Assembly: GCA_910587825.1 (NCBI GenBank)
Contig: CAJUNJ010000001.1
Span: 154,406 to 218,405 of the forward strand
Reading direction: 5' to 3'
DNA from: an uncultured Christensenellaceae bacterium
Lineage (GTDB): Bacteria > Bacillota > Clostridia > Christensenellales > Borkfalkiaceae
DNA: 64,000 nucleotides
Shown: positions 24,618 through 32,745 of the stretch, in pieces
Position numbering within the stretch: the stretch's first letter is position 1
How the letters are laid out: every line of letters begins with the position of its first letter
Translations under genes and position numbers: made by a program
Notes under the pieces: model-generated
The model's database searches: none
What the model was told of the DNA's origin: nothing
Seen by the model: only the letters and a program-made list of their open reading frames with translations

Positions 24618-25682
24618 TTATGCGCCTATCTGTTTGACAGTTAAAGTTGTATTCACTCCGCTGCCCAACGTAATGCCCACGGCAAGCAATGCAGAAAGCG
24701 CCATATCGATTACGTCACCCGCAGTCAACGCAATAATGATACTTCCGCTATAAAGCGAGCTTACGCCAACCGATAAAACTCGCGATATAGTCGCCTGCGG
24801 AATCGCCGTTCCGTTTCTGCGCACCGACATCGTAACCGTCGTACCAAGCGCCGCCGAAACATTAGAAAAATAATTGATTTCATATACTCCGGTAGCCCCC
24901 ACCGTAAGACTGTTGACCGGCGTATTCGTTACATTTTTCAACGGCATAGCGGAAGGAATCGGTAATTGCGTAGTCCCGCCTATGGTTAAGTTCAGCGTTT
25001 GCGGGGTCGTATTGTACAAACCGCCGTAAGCATTTAGATCGGCCGTACCTGTGGGACCCGTGGGGCCCGTTGCACCTGCTACACCTGTTGCTCCCGTTGG
25101 ACCTGTGGGACCTGTGGCACCGTCAATTCCGTCCGCACCTGCGGCACCTGTTGCTCCCGCTAAACCCGTAGGTCCCGTGGGGCCCGTTACACCTGTCGGA
25201 CCCGTTGCGCCTGTCGCACCCGTCGGACCTGTTGCCCCGTCAAGTCCGTCCGCACCTGTGGCACCCGTTGCGCCTGCTAAACCCGTAGGTCCCGTGGGAC
25301 CCGTTACACCTGTCGGACCTGTCGCACCTGTGGCACCCGTCGGACCTGTTGCTCCATCAAGTCCGTCCGCACCTGTGGCACCTGTTGCGCCTGCTAAACC
25401 CGTAGGTCCTGTTGCTCCTGTTGCACCCGTTGCGCCGCGGGGACCGCGCCAACCCGTGGGACCGGTAGGACCTTCGGGGCCAGTTGCACCTGTCGCTCCC
25501 ACTGCTCCGTCCGCACCGTCATAACCGCGGGGACCGCGCGGACCCGTCGCTCCCGTCGGTCCGGTTATTCCCGTTAGAGTATACACCGTCCTCACACCGC
25601 AACTGTGGTTACCGCAGCCGTTGTTGCCGCCGCAACAGTCGTTACAACACGCAAAAAGTTGAATTGTTAAATTTTTAGTCAT
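24618..25682 (-). CDS. Collagen-like repeat surface protein (BclA type)
   Basis: A 354-residue protein. A Cys-rich head (ACCNDCCGGNNGCGNHSCG, about 11-29) precedes roughly 60 G-X-Y triplets (about 38-215), mostly GPT, GAT and GVT. The C-terminal globular domain of about 140 residues (VNSLTVGATGVYEINYFSNV, then VTMSVRRNGTAIPQATISRV) resembles the trimerising C1q/TNF-like head of BclA. BclA-type proteins form the hair-like nap of the exosporium and are O-glycosylated on GXT threonines. No typical signal peptide is present, as in BclA. It is coupled to a glycosyltransferase gene by an 8-nt overlap, which fits glycosylation of the repeats. Confidence 0.88.
   Translation of the reverse strand: MTKNLTIQLFACCNDCCGGNNGCGNHSCGVRTVYTLTGITGPTGATGPRGPRGYDGADGAVGATGATGPEGPTGPTGWRGPRGATGATGATGPTGLAGATGATGADGLDGATGPTGATGATGPTGVTGPTGPTGLAGATGATGADGLDGATGPTGATGATGPTGVTGPTGPTGLAGATGAAGADGIDGATGPTGPTGATGVAGATGPTGPTGTADLNAYGGLYNTTPQTLNLTIGGTTQLPIPSAMPLKNVTNTPVNSLTVGATGVYEINYFSNVSAALGTTVTMSVRRNGTAIPQATISRVLSVGVSSLYSGSIIIALTAGDVIDMALSALLAVGITLGSGVNTTLTVKQIGA
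25043..25409. repeat. 117-bp tandem repeats inside the collagen-like gene
   Basis: The landmark GCTAAACCCGTAGGTCC recurs at 25159, 25276 and 25393, exactly 117 bp apart, so each unit encodes 39 residues (13 triplets). Two units give the same protein sequence and the third is diverged. Such repeats change copy number easily. Confidence 0.85.
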
Positions 25683-26754
25683 CGATTTTACCTCTTATTC
25701 CGAGTTTTTCGAAATATTCAATATTACTTAAATAATTTTTATTGTCGGGTTTAATGCGCCCCGCAAGACAGTTGTACTCGAACGATTTTTGTCTGTCTCC
25801 GAGTCTGTCGTAAATTACGCAGAGCTGCATATAGGGGATAAAACCGCAGTAATCGCGGTTGACGAACCCGCCCGATAATATTTCGTCGGGATGTTCAAGC
25901 GCGGTTTTATACCAGAATTCAGCCGCCCTCAAATCGTTCTTTGCAAGAAAACTTTCGCCGAGAACACAGCATAAACGGCTGTCCGGCAACGATACCGTAA
26001 ATGCTTTCAATAATGCGCCTGTGGCTTTGCTTTCCTGCCCCAAAGCGTTGTACGCCTGCCAGAGATTATAACACGCCTCCGACTTGTTTACAGCCCAGCC
26101 GTCACCTTCAAGAAAATCTTCCAAAACCGCCGCCGCTTCACGGTACATACCGTTGAAAAGAAGCTCTCTGCCGTAGTAAAATTTCTGCCGTCCGTCAAGC
26201 TTTACACCCGAAGCAATAAGTTTTTGCAGGATACGGAGATTACGCATAGGCTCGTTTTCTTTTACCTTTTTATGATATACGACAGCATCCGAATACATAA
26301 TTCTGCCACGGGGAACGACAGCTTCGTGTACGGCGCCCGTAAATCTGAAATTCATACTGCGCCTGAAAATGCGTTCCCTGTTATACACAAAAGTAGGCGT
26401 TTCGCCGTCGAACGCCGCAGCGTAAGGCAACACAGCCATATCGTAATTTTTAAAATTCTGCTTGATATCTGCAATTTTCAGACAGTTTTCCTCAGTAATT
26501 ACGTCGTCTGCGTCAAGCCACATTAAAAGTTCGCTTTCGGCTTTTTCAAACGCATAGTTGCGTGCGGCGGAAAAGTCGTCGCACCATTTGAAAAAATAAA
26601 CTTTATCTGTAAACTTTTTGGCTTCCGCCACCGTATTGTCGACCGAACCAGTATCGACCACTACTATTTCGTCGGCAAACTTAACGGCACAATTCAGACA
26701 TCTGGCGATTACGTCCTGTTCGTCTTTAACTATAAGGCATACGCTTAACGTCAT
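25675..26754 (-). CDS. Family 2 glycosyltransferase with TPR-like tail
   Basis: A 359-residue protein with a GT-A fold. It begins LSVCLIVKDEQDVIARCL, then EIVVVDTGSVDNT, DDFSAARNYAF and the metal-binding LLMWLDADDVI. These are typical of the SunS/WaaE-like GT2 group. The C-terminal half has helical repeats (ACYNLWQAYNALGQESKA, RLCCVLGESFLAKNDLRAAE) that look like TPRs. ATG 26754 is chosen because the family starts there and AAAGGG lies 8 nt upstream. Its stop overlaps the start of the collagen-like gene, which is Thr-rich and probably its substrate. Confidence 0.88.
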   Translation of the reverse strand: MTLSVCLIVKDEQDVIARCLNCAVKFADEIVVVDTGSVDNTVAEAKKFTDKVYFFKWCDDFSAARNYAFEKAESELLMWLDADDVITEENCLKIADIKQNFKNYDMAVLPYAAAFDGETPTFVYNRERIFRRSMNFRFTGAVHEAVVPRGRIMYSDAVVYHKKVKENEPMRNLRILQKLIASGVKLDGRQKFYYGRELLFNGMYREAAAVLEDFLEGDGWAVNKSEACYNLWQAYNALGQESKATGALLKAFTVSLPDSRLCCVLGESFLAKNDLRAAEFWYKTALEHPDEILSGGFVNRDYCGFIPYMQLCVIYDRLGDRQKSFEYNCLAGRIKPDNKNYLSNIEYFEKLGIRGKIDD

Positions 26755-26807
26755 ATTTTTATCCCTTTTTACATAGTATGCAAAAATTAAAAACAATGAC
26801 ATAAAAT

Positions 26808-26839
26808 AATAATCCGCCCGCATAAGCGTGTGGATTATT
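26808..26839 (+). terminator. Terminator-like hairpin beside the tRNA fragment
   Basis: An 8-bp outer stem (26808-26815 with 26832-26839), an inner GC stem and six T on the plus strand. No plus-strand gene precedes it, so it may belong to something lost. It ends four bases before the tRNA 3'-end copy. Confidence 0.55.
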
Positions 26840-26842
26840 TTT

Positions 26843-26861
26843 TGGAGCCAATAGCCGGATT
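26843..26861. repeat. 19-bp copy of the 3' end of tRNA-Thr
   Basis: TGGAGCCAATAGCCGGATT matches 27002-27020 (the CCA end and part of the T arm of the tRNA-Thr gene) at 18 of 19 positions, same orientation, 159 bp away. This is what an attachment-site remnant or a deleted second tRNA gene would leave. Confidence 0.65.
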
Positions 26862-26965
26862 TTGCGCATTATTTTCTGAATTCTTTTATAATTTTGGGCG
26901 CAAAGCTTCGGGCTTTGCCCTCGTGCGAACCGACTTCATGCGTTTCAAACCGCTAAATAAATTAC

Positions 26966-27001
26966 ACAAAAAAACCGTAACGTTTAGTTACGGTTTTTTT
27001 G
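26966..27001 (-). terminator. Terminator after tRNA-Thr
   Basis: A 15-bp stem of which seven pairs are A-T (26967-26981 with 26987-27001) and a 5-nt loop directly follows the CCA end on the minus strand, with a T-run. Confidence 0.85.
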
Positions 27002-27077
27002 TGGAGCTAATAGCCGGATTCGAACCGGCGACCTGCTGATTACGAATCAGCTGCTCTACCAGCTGAGCCATATTAGC
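27002..27077 (-). tRNA. tRNA-Thr (anticodon CGU)
   Basis: A 76-nt cloverleaf on the minus strand. The acceptor stem GCTAATA pairs with TATTAGC, then discriminator T and encoded CCA. The anticodon arm is GCTGA-TTCGTAA-TCAGC with anticodon CGT, and the T arm contains GGTTCGAATCC. It reads ACG codons. Confidence 0.95.
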
Positions 27078-27224
27078 ATCATTATATCGTACCGACGAAA
27101 GTAATACCATTATATCAAATTTAGTAAATATTGCAAGCGTTTTTAAGCTAAGTGTGAAATATTTTTTGCTTTATCCCAACGACGCGATTAACATAAAATA
27201 TTTAAAGCCGAAATATGCTATATT

Positions 27225-27902
27225 ATGTTAAAAAGAATGCGGGGCGCGGGGTTTTTTATTTCGATAGTCGGCGTTTTGGCTGTTACGTTAATCATTTGCG
27301 TTTGCGCGTTTGCCTGCAACGGCGGTAAAATTAAATTTAACGCCAAGTATTACTTTGTATGCTACCGCATTGCCGACGACGCAATTTCGGCAAGTTCGCT
27401 TTCGGGAACGGTTTCAAGCTACGGCGGGGCCGGCTATATATTGAATTACAAAAACAGTTATTACGTAACGGTTTCCTGTTACTACACCGAACGCGACGCG
27501 CAAGCCGTATGCGACAGTCTGAAAAAACGCGACCTTGACTGTTCGGTACTTAAAACCGAAATTACGCAGTTTAAACTTAAAGGATTTTCGGCACAGCGCA
27601 ACGCTCAGCTATATTTGGGCAACTTGAATACCCTTGACGCGCTTTCCGCCCTTGCCTACGATTGCGCAAACGGGCTTGACACGGGCGAGTTTACGCAAAG
27701 CAAGGCAAAAGAAGTTGTCTCTGCCATTAAAAGCGGGCTTAACGGTCTGCTTGCCGCCAATCCCTCAAACTGTTTTACGGAAAAGCTTATGCGTCTTTGC
27801 GCAGAATGCGACGACAAACAAAAGGGCTTTTTATATTCCAAAGATATGCGTTACCTGCAAATTGCGCTAACCGACACTGTCATAAACACCGTGCTTAATT
27901 AA
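27225..27902 (+). CDS. Membrane-anchored hypothetical protein with SPOR-like region
   Basis: A 225-residue protein. A hydrophobic segment (about 10-32, SIVGVLAVTLIICVCAFAC) anchors or exports it; the Cys near 32 could also be a lipobox. Residues 45-105 (KYYFVCYRIADDAISASSLS, then YVTVSCYYTERDAQAVCDSL) have the pattern of a SPOR domain, which binds denuded peptidoglycan. The C-terminal 100 residues are helical and unrecognised. No ribosome binding site is visible, and a TATATT box touches ATG 27225, so ATG 27237 may be the true start. A polysaccharide deacetylase gene follows, pointing to cell-wall work. Confidence 0.65.
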   Translation: MLKRMRGAGFFISIVGVLAVTLIICVCAFACNGGKIKFNAKYYFVCYRIADDAISASSLSGTVSSYGGAGYILNYKNSYYVTVSCYYTERDAQAVCDSLKKRDLDCSVLKTEITQFKLKGFSAQRNAQLYLGNLNTLDALSALAYDCANGLDTGEFTQSKAKEVVSAIKSGLNGLLAANPSNCFTEKLMRLCAECDDKQKGFLYSKDMRYLQIALTDTVINTVLN

Positions 27903-27949
27903 TTTTTAAAATTACTTGTAAAATATGGAATTATGCACAAAATACGGAT

Positions 27950-28651
27950 ATGAACAGAAATTTTACCGCTTTTTGTGCGGCTATGCTTGCATTTGCAATT
28001 ATGCTGGTTATATGCGGAGGGTTTTGGATAAGGGACACTGCTTTTTCGTTTGCGCAGACAGACAATAACGAAAGCTTGGTTAAAAGCGTTTATCTGACTT
28101 TCGACGACGGGCCCAGCGATAGGGTTACTCCGAAAATTTTGGACGTGCTTGCGGAAGAAAACGTCAAAGCCACGTTCTTTATAATAGGAAAGCAAGCCGA
28201 ATCCCGAAAATATATACTTGAAAGGCAGTTTAAGGAAGGACATACCATTGCCGTCCACTCCTACACGCACAAGTACGGTGAAATTTACTCTTCGCCGGAA
28301 AGTCTTATAAAGGATATAGACTTGTGCAACAAGGTAATTAAAAGTGTAACGGGCGGGTATTCTTCGGTCTACCGCTTCCCCGGCGGAAGCTTCGGTCTGA
28401 GCGAAAAACTTGTTTCGGCAGTGTCCGCGCACGGTATGCGGTACGTCGACTGGAACGCTTCCGTACGCGACGCGGAAATATGCAACCCTACCCCTGCACA
28501 GCTTTACCAATCCGCCGTTACAACTGCTTCAAAGACTGAAAACGTTGTGCTTCTCGCACACGATTCTACCACCAAAACCGCAACAGCCGAGGCATTAAAG
28601 GATATAATAAAATATTTTAAAAACGAAGGATACATTTTCGAGGCATTTTAA
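27950..28651 (+). CDS. Polysaccharide deacetylase
   Basis: A 233-residue NodB-fold protein with an N-terminal membrane segment or signal peptide (1-28). The five family motifs are visible: SVYLTFDDGPSD (TFDDG with the catalytic Asp), the zinc-binding HSYTHKYGE (HSxxH), YRFPGGSFG (RxPxG), RYVDWNASVRDAE, and VVLLAHDSTTKT (LxH). These enzymes remove N-acetyl groups from peptidoglycan or other exported glycans; this form resembles PdaA/PgdA-type enzymes. It follows the SPOR-like gene by 47 nt on the same strand. Confidence 0.9.
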   Translation: MNRNFTAFCAAMLAFAIMLVICGGFWIRDTAFSFAQTDNNESLVKSVYLTFDDGPSDRVTPKILDVLAEENVKATFFIIGKQAESRKYILERQFKEGHTIAVHSYTHKYGEIYSSPESLIKDIDLCNKVIKSVTGGYSSVYRFPGGSFGLSEKLVSAVSAHGMRYVDWNASVRDAEICNPTPAQLYQSAVTTASKTENVVLLAHDSTTKTATAEALKDIIKYFKNEGYIFEAF

Positions 28652-28735
28652 AAATCTGGGCGCGCTTCCGTTTCTGAAAGCTCGCCCGCTTTTAATTATG
28701 TTAAATTAACATATCAAGCGCAAAGTAGTTGGTAT

Positions 28736-28786
28736 TTACGCTTTACGCGCCGTGCCGCCAGCCAATGCCTGATATGATTGTGACAT
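28736..28786 (-). CDS. 16-residue mini-ORF with strong ribosome binding site
   Basis: AAGGAGGATAA leads directly into ATG 28786, giving MSQSYQALAGGTARKA and a stop. The site is stronger than those of most genes here. It may be a small peptide or, more likely, the surviving 5' end of a deleted gene. The rest of 28652-28810 is without signals except a 15-bp AT-rich palindrome near 28697-28711. Confidence 0.3.
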   Translation of the reverse strand: MSQSYQALAGGTARKA

Positions 28787-28810
28787 TTATCCTCCTTTTT
28801 TGCATTAAAA

Positions 28811-28832
28811 AAGCACGGCTTACGTCGTGCTT
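28811..28832 (-). terminator. Terminator of the MuF-like tip/immunity pair
   Basis: A 7-bp stem (28811-28817 with 28826-28832) followed on the minus strand by six T, ten bases after the stop at 28842. Confidence 0.8.
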
Positions 28833-28841
28833 ATAATTTTA

Positions 28842-29090
28842 TTATTCTATACCCGCAAGCAATAAGACTTGTTGTAGAAATTTTTCGCCGTCATCGTATT
28901 GCGTACATAGCTCTATTACCTTGTCCATCGCTTTAAGCTCATCACCGTAATGTTCTTCCATTTGTTCTGAACAAGCTATAATACAAGCAGACTTAATTAT
29001 ATTTTCTTTGTCAAAGCCTTTACTTTTAGCGAGTTTACCAAATTCTTCTACTTTTTTACCGAATTCTTCAAGCTTTTCATTATCATTCAT
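28842..29090 (-). CDS. Small acidic helical protein, probable immunity protein
   Basis: An 82-residue acidic, all-helical protein (EKLEEFGKKVEEFGKLAKSK; then two Cys in IIKSACIIACSEQMEEHYGD). It starts one base after the stop of the phage-type tip gene, so the two are co-translated, the standard layout of a toxin followed by its immunity protein. I do not recognise a family. The role is inferred from position. Confidence 0.55.
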   Translation of the reverse strand: MNDNEKLEEFGKKVEEFGKLAKSKGFDKENIIKSACIIACSEQMEEHYGDELKAMDKVIELCTQYDDGEKFLQQVLLLAGIE

Positions 29091-29091
29091 T

Positions 29092-29481
29092 TTATAAATT
29101 CCCTAATTTATCTATTATTTTATAAAGGTGGTCATTGCTTTTACAACGTAAAGTACTCTTAACCTTAGGTTTTTTATAAGTTCCGTTTGCTACAACCAAT
29201 ACATTGCTATCTTTCGTTTCAATCGGTATAAGCATATCGCCATTCGAAGTCTTGGTAACGCTATGCCCTTCCGCCTTAATTTTTCCTATACGCTCATAAA
29301 ACATCGCCCATTCTTGCCGAGATAGTTGCGGCTTGCGACTCTCAGACAATTCGCTCGGTGATATTTCTTCCGTATCATAAATGCGTTTAGCTTCTTCGAG
29401 TTTTTCTTCTCTGCTGTTACCGTTTCCATCCGTAAACTTACCGTCACCGTCGCGCGGGTGTTCGCTTTCGTCGAATTTCAT
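29092..29481 (-). CDS. Phage MuF/head-protein C-terminal tip, orphan toxin-like domain
   Basis: A 129-residue protein. The N-terminus FDESEHPRDGDGKFTDG is the linker commonly found near the end of phage Mu gpF/SPP1 gp7-like head proteins, before a variable C-terminal domain. Here that domain (about 50-129: LSRQEWAMFYERIGKIKAEG, then GDMLIPIETKDSNVLVV) follows directly, with its own AAAGGAG site 9 nt before ATG 29481. The rest of the head protein is missing. MuF proteins are known carriers of polymorphic toxin tips, so I read it as a detached tip with its immunity gene downstream. Enzymatic activity unknown. Confidence 0.6.
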   Translation of the reverse strand: MKFDESEHPRDGDGKFTDGNGNSREEKLEEAKRIYDTEEISPSELSESRKPQLSRQEWAMFYERIGKIKAEGHSVTKTSNGDMLIPIETKDSNVLVVANGTYKKPKVKSTLRCKSNDHLYKIIDKLGNL

Positions 29482-29512
29482 TATATCATACTCCTTTAAA
29501 TTTTACAACTGT

Positions 29513-29671
29513 TTAAGTGGCAACGGGCGCGTCGTAATATAATTTCGTCGCGTACTCTAAGCTGTCGATTTTGTCGTCGCGCTGCTGTTTTTTAATAACT
29601 TCTATGGTCTTGGGTTTAAGTATCCTGCGGTAATTTAAAATTATAAAGACGCAACGAATCCATAGTTTAGG
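29513..29671 (-). pseudogene. C-terminal gene remnant upstream of the MuF-like tip
   Basis: The minus-strand frame reads ILKPKTIEVIKKQQRDDKID, then SLEYATKLYYDAPVAT and a stop at 29513. It has protein-like composition but no start codon or ribosome binding site. It ends 31 bp before the tip gene. It may be the tail of a phage structural gene, but I cannot name it. Confidence 0.4.
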
Positions 29672-29692
29672 TCACTTTAATTCTAAAACTTT

Positions 29693-29723
29693 TAAAAAAA
29701 ATCCGGCGTTATTAAACGCCAGA
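29693..29723 (-). terminator. Terminator of the pyr operon
   Basis: A 9-bp stem (29702-29710 with 29715-29723, one G-U) followed on the minus strand by an uninterrupted T-run, about 50 bp after the pyrE stop. Confidence 0.85.
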
Positions 29724-29774
29724 CCTAAAAAAGTTTTATTACACTAACTGTTTTACTTAGTTTGCCAATCAATA

Positions 29775-30431
29775 TTACTCCACGCCGTAGGTTGCGCGGT
29801 ATTCTTTCATTTTACCGAGATATTCTTTGCCTTCTATTATACCCTCTTCTATTGCCGAAATAATGTCGGTCATAGCGACTATCGAATAGACCTTCACGCC
29901 GAACTCTTTATAAACTTCCTGCACGGCGGACAGGTTGCTTTCAAGCCCGCGTTCCATTCTGTCTACTGAAATTACCATACCCGCGATTTCTACGTTTGCC
30001 GCCTGTTTAAGTTTTGGAAGCATTTCCCTCAGGGCTTTGCCAGAAGTCATTACGTCTTCTATAAGTATAACCCTTTCGCCGTCGGTAAGCTGTTTACCGA
30101 CAAACAGACCTCCTTCGCCGTGGTCTTTTACTTCCTTTCTGTCAAAGCAATAATTCAAATCGGCATTATGATTTGCATAAAGCGCAACCGCCGTGGTTAC
30201 CGCAAGAGGTATGCCCTTATATGCCGGACCGACAAGAGTTTGCGCCTCTATTCCGTTTTCAACTATGCAGTTGGCGTAATATTCGCCCAGCTTTGCAAGC
30301 TGCGCACCCGACTTGTAGTTTCCGGTATTTATAAAGTAAGGGGCTTTTCTTCCGCTTTTAAGCGTGAACTCGCCGAATTTGAGTACGCCGTTTTCAACCA
30401 TAAATTTAATGAATTGCTGTTTATAAGTCAT
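29775..30431 (-). CDS. pyrE: Orotate phosphoribosyltransferase
   Basis: A 218-residue type I phosphoribosyltransferase joining orotate and PRPP to give OMP. The PRPP-binding motif is VILIEDVMTSGKALREMLP (about 119-137). The orotate loop region FTLKSGRKAPYFINTG near the N-terminus and LVGPAYKGIPLA are family hallmarks. It is the last gene of the pyr operon, separated from the other pyr genes by two ABC exporter genes. An AAAGGAG site precedes it. Confidence 0.95.
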   Translation of the reverse strand: MTYKQQFIKFMVENGVLKFGEFTLKSGRKAPYFINTGNYKSGAQLAKLGEYYANCIVENGIEAQTLVGPAYKGIPLAVTTAVALYANHNADLNYCFDRKEVKDHGEGGLFVGKQLTDGERVILIEDVMTSGKALREMLPKLKQAANVEIAGMVISVDRMERGLESNLSAVQEVYKEFGVKVYSIVAMTDIISAIEEGIIEGKEYLGKMKEYRATYGVE

Positions 30432-30444
30432 AATAACTCCTTTT

Positions 30445-32010
30445 TTATTTATCGCAAAGTTTTGTATTTTTCAGACAAAACAGGCATATGCCCGAAATTA
30501 AAATATAAATTACGTCAAGTCCCGCCATAAGATAAGCTATCGGCACGGTTATCATACTGCCGAGCATAAATATCAAAAGCGGCGGAATTATCCCGACGAT
30601 AACGGATATATTTGTAGCCGCGCTGCGTTTTACTACGGCGGCTTCCGACGTCCAGTCGTATTTGGGGAATTTGACGTTCATCAACATACCGAACAGCGCA
30701 GAAAACAGCGCAAACGCAATTACCGTTGCAAACAATAGCACTGATTGCGCCGCGGATAAGCCGAGCGAAAAGGTCATTACAGCCGCGCATATCAATCCCG
30801 CCGTTCCGGACAGCGTAAGGCTCATCAATACCTTAGCCATAAGAATTTTAAACGCCGACACGGGCAGAGAGAATATCACCCATCTACGGTTGCCTTCAAG
30901 CGAAAGCGCGTAAGACGTAGGAATTGTCATACCGATCATAAACGCCATAAGCGGGCAGACAGAAAATTTAAGTTCTTCTACGGTCGCGGGGTCAAACGCA
31001 TTAAACGGGTTAAAAAACAGCGACGCAACGCTTGCTATAACAAGCAGCAACAGCCCTGCCGTCGAATTAATGAGATATGTCGGCGTTGATATAAGCCTTG
31101 CAAATTCGTTTTTATACATCGCAGAAAACGACGAACCCGCTTTAATGTTTTTAAGTTCGAACTTCCCCGACGAATTGCGCGAAATCAGCTTGGCATTGAT
31201 TTTAAGATAGAACTTTGCCAGCACGGCGACGAAAGCCGCGGCGAAAGCAAGACTTGCGGCAACAAGAATAATTACCCAGTAAAATCCGTTACCCGACATA
31301 CTTTGCTGCAACAGCCAAGCAGGGGGATAAACGAGAAGCATTTTTTTAAGCGTTTCCGCACCAACATTTACCACCCCGCCGTTGCCCGCATAAGAAAGCA
31401 GGAACGAAAGTGCCATTACGGCAATTACGGCGATTGCCGAAAAAATTGCCTGTAATATTGCTTTATGGCGCATTCTACCGGTTGCAGCCATAATAAGCGT
31501 GCTTAAAATATTAGAAATTACCAAAGGAATTACGGGACTTACTATAAGTGCGATTAACGTATAAATAAGCCTGTCAAAGCGGAATGCGCCGAATGCGAAA
31601 GCGACAACCGTACACGGTATCATAACCACTGCGCAGAACGCAAAGTTTACGATATACGAAGTGAGCAGACGCGAAATGAGAATGTCTGATTTTTTTACGG
31701 GCAGCGACACAAGCATATCGTAGTCCTTTACCGCAAACAGTATGTGCGCGCCGCGTAAAAGCGTAAACGTAAGCGTCATCAACGAAGAAATTGCAAACGA
31801 CAGCGATATTATATAATCCGTAAGACCGAGTTCCGCAAACATTACGGCATAAATGCTTACGAAAGCTATCATAAGCACGCCGAAAAGCGCGTAAAGCCCT
31901 AATACAAGTCCCGTTTTACGCTTTTCGCTTTTATTATCCGAATAGCGTAATTTGTTGAAGCCTGTTATTCCGGCAAGATGGACTTTGGTCAATATAAGCC
32001 AGTTTTTCAT
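30445..32010 (-). CDS. ABC-2-type exporter permease
   Basis: A 521-residue protein with about twelve predicted transmembrane helices in two clusters, no nucleotide-binding site and no signal peptide. It resembles large permeases of the ABC-2 group. It overlaps the ATPase gene by 4 nt and precedes pyrE by 13 nt. Substrate unknown. Its place inside the pyrimidine operon may be structural rather than functional. Confidence 0.82.
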   Translation of the reverse strand: MKNWLILTKVHLAGITGFNKLRYSDNKSEKRKTGLVLGLYALFGVLMIAFVSIYAVMFAELGLTDYIISLSFAISSLMTLTFTLLRGAHILFAVKDYDMLVSLPVKKSDILISRLLTSYIVNFAFCAVVMIPCTVVAFAFGAFRFDRLIYTLIALIVSPVIPLVISNILSTLIMAATGRMRHKAILQAIFSAIAVIAVMALSFLLSYAGNGGVVNVGAETLKKMLLVYPPAWLLQQSMSGNGFYWVIILVAASLAFAAAFVAVLAKFYLKINAKLISRNSSGKFELKNIKAGSSFSAMYKNEFARLISTPTYLINSTAGLLLLVIASVASLFFNPFNAFDPATVEELKFSVCPLMAFMIGMTIPTSYALSLEGNRRWVIFSLPVSAFKILMAKVLMSLTLSGTAGLICAAVMTFSLGLSAAQSVLLFATVIAFALFSALFGMLMNVKFPKYDWTSEAAVVKRSAATNISVIVGIIPPLLIFMLGSMITVPIAYLMAGLDVIYILISGICLFCLKNTKLCDK

Positions 32011-32729
32011 TTGTTTTCCAAAATCTCCATAAATACCGTTTCAAGGCTGGAATTACCGCGGACTTCTTCTATATTTCCGCTTGCAATAATCTTACCGCCC
32101 TTTATTATGGCTATTTTGTTGCAAAGCTTTTCCGCCACGTCGAGTACGTGAGTAGAAAAGAAAATAGCGCTGCCCTGTTCGCACATTTCCTTGAACACGT
32201 TTTTAAGCTTAAACGCCGCCTCCGGGTCAAGCCCGACGAAAGGTTCGTCCAAAATAAGAAGTTTGGGCGAATGGACAAGCGCGCTTATTATTACAAGCTT
32301 CTGCTTCATTCCGTGCGAATATGAAGATATCAGTTTGCCGAGGTCGTCGCGTATGCGGAACATATCGGCATATTTTACAATGCGCTCCGCTCTCGTCCGT
32401 TGGTCGACCCGGAAAATATCCGCAATATAATTCAGATACTGCGTACCCGTAAGAAAGTCGTAAATGTCGGGATTGTCCGGTATATAAGCGCAAATCGATT
32501 TGCAGACAACGGGTTCCTTCTTCACATTGTGTCCGTCGATATAAATTTCGCCCTGTTCGAAATCGAGTATACCGCTGACGGCGCGCAGAGTTGTCGTTTT
32601 ACCTGCGCCGTTCTGTCCTATGAAGCCGTAAATATCCCCCGCCTCTATTTCAAGCGAAAGGTCTTCCACCGCTTTTTTATTTCCGCCGTAAGTCTTTGAA
32701 AAGTTTTGTATTCGCAATATTTCCTGCAT
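32007..32729 (-). CDS. ABC transporter ATP-binding protein
   Basis: A 240-residue ATPase with Walker A GQNGAGKTTT (about 38-47), the signature in a shortened form SSYSHGMKQKL, Walker B LLILDEPFVGLDPEA and the switch His in FFSTHVLDVAE. The sequence type (CcmA/DrrA-like) is that of ABC-2 exporters. It lies between pyrD and the permease in the same direction, with 16 nt to pyrD. Confidence 0.92.
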   Translation of the reverse strand: MQEILRIQNFSKTYGGNKKAVEDLSLEIEAGDIYGFIGQNGAGKTTTLRAVSGILDFEQGEIYIDGHNVKKEPVVCKSICAYIPDNPDIYDFLTGTQYLNYIADIFRVDQRTRAERIVKYADMFRIRDDLGKLISSYSHGMKQKLVIISALVHSPKLLILDEPFVGLDPEAAFKLKNVFKEMCEQGSAIFFSTHVLDVAEKLCNKIAIIKGGKIIASGNIEEVRGNSSLETVFMEILENK

Positions 32730-32745
32730 TAGTTCTCCTTTTTAC

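Noticed and set aside
25043..25409. Regular repeats as a possible CRISPR array
   Set aside because: The 117-bp units are in-frame collagen coding sequence with no spacer/repeat pattern. No CRISPR array or cas gene was seen anywhere in the window.
25051..25524. Pro/Val/Ala-rich 157-residue plus-strand frame
   Set aside because: It is the antisense reading of the GPT/GAT collagen triplets, which necessarily gives long open frames.
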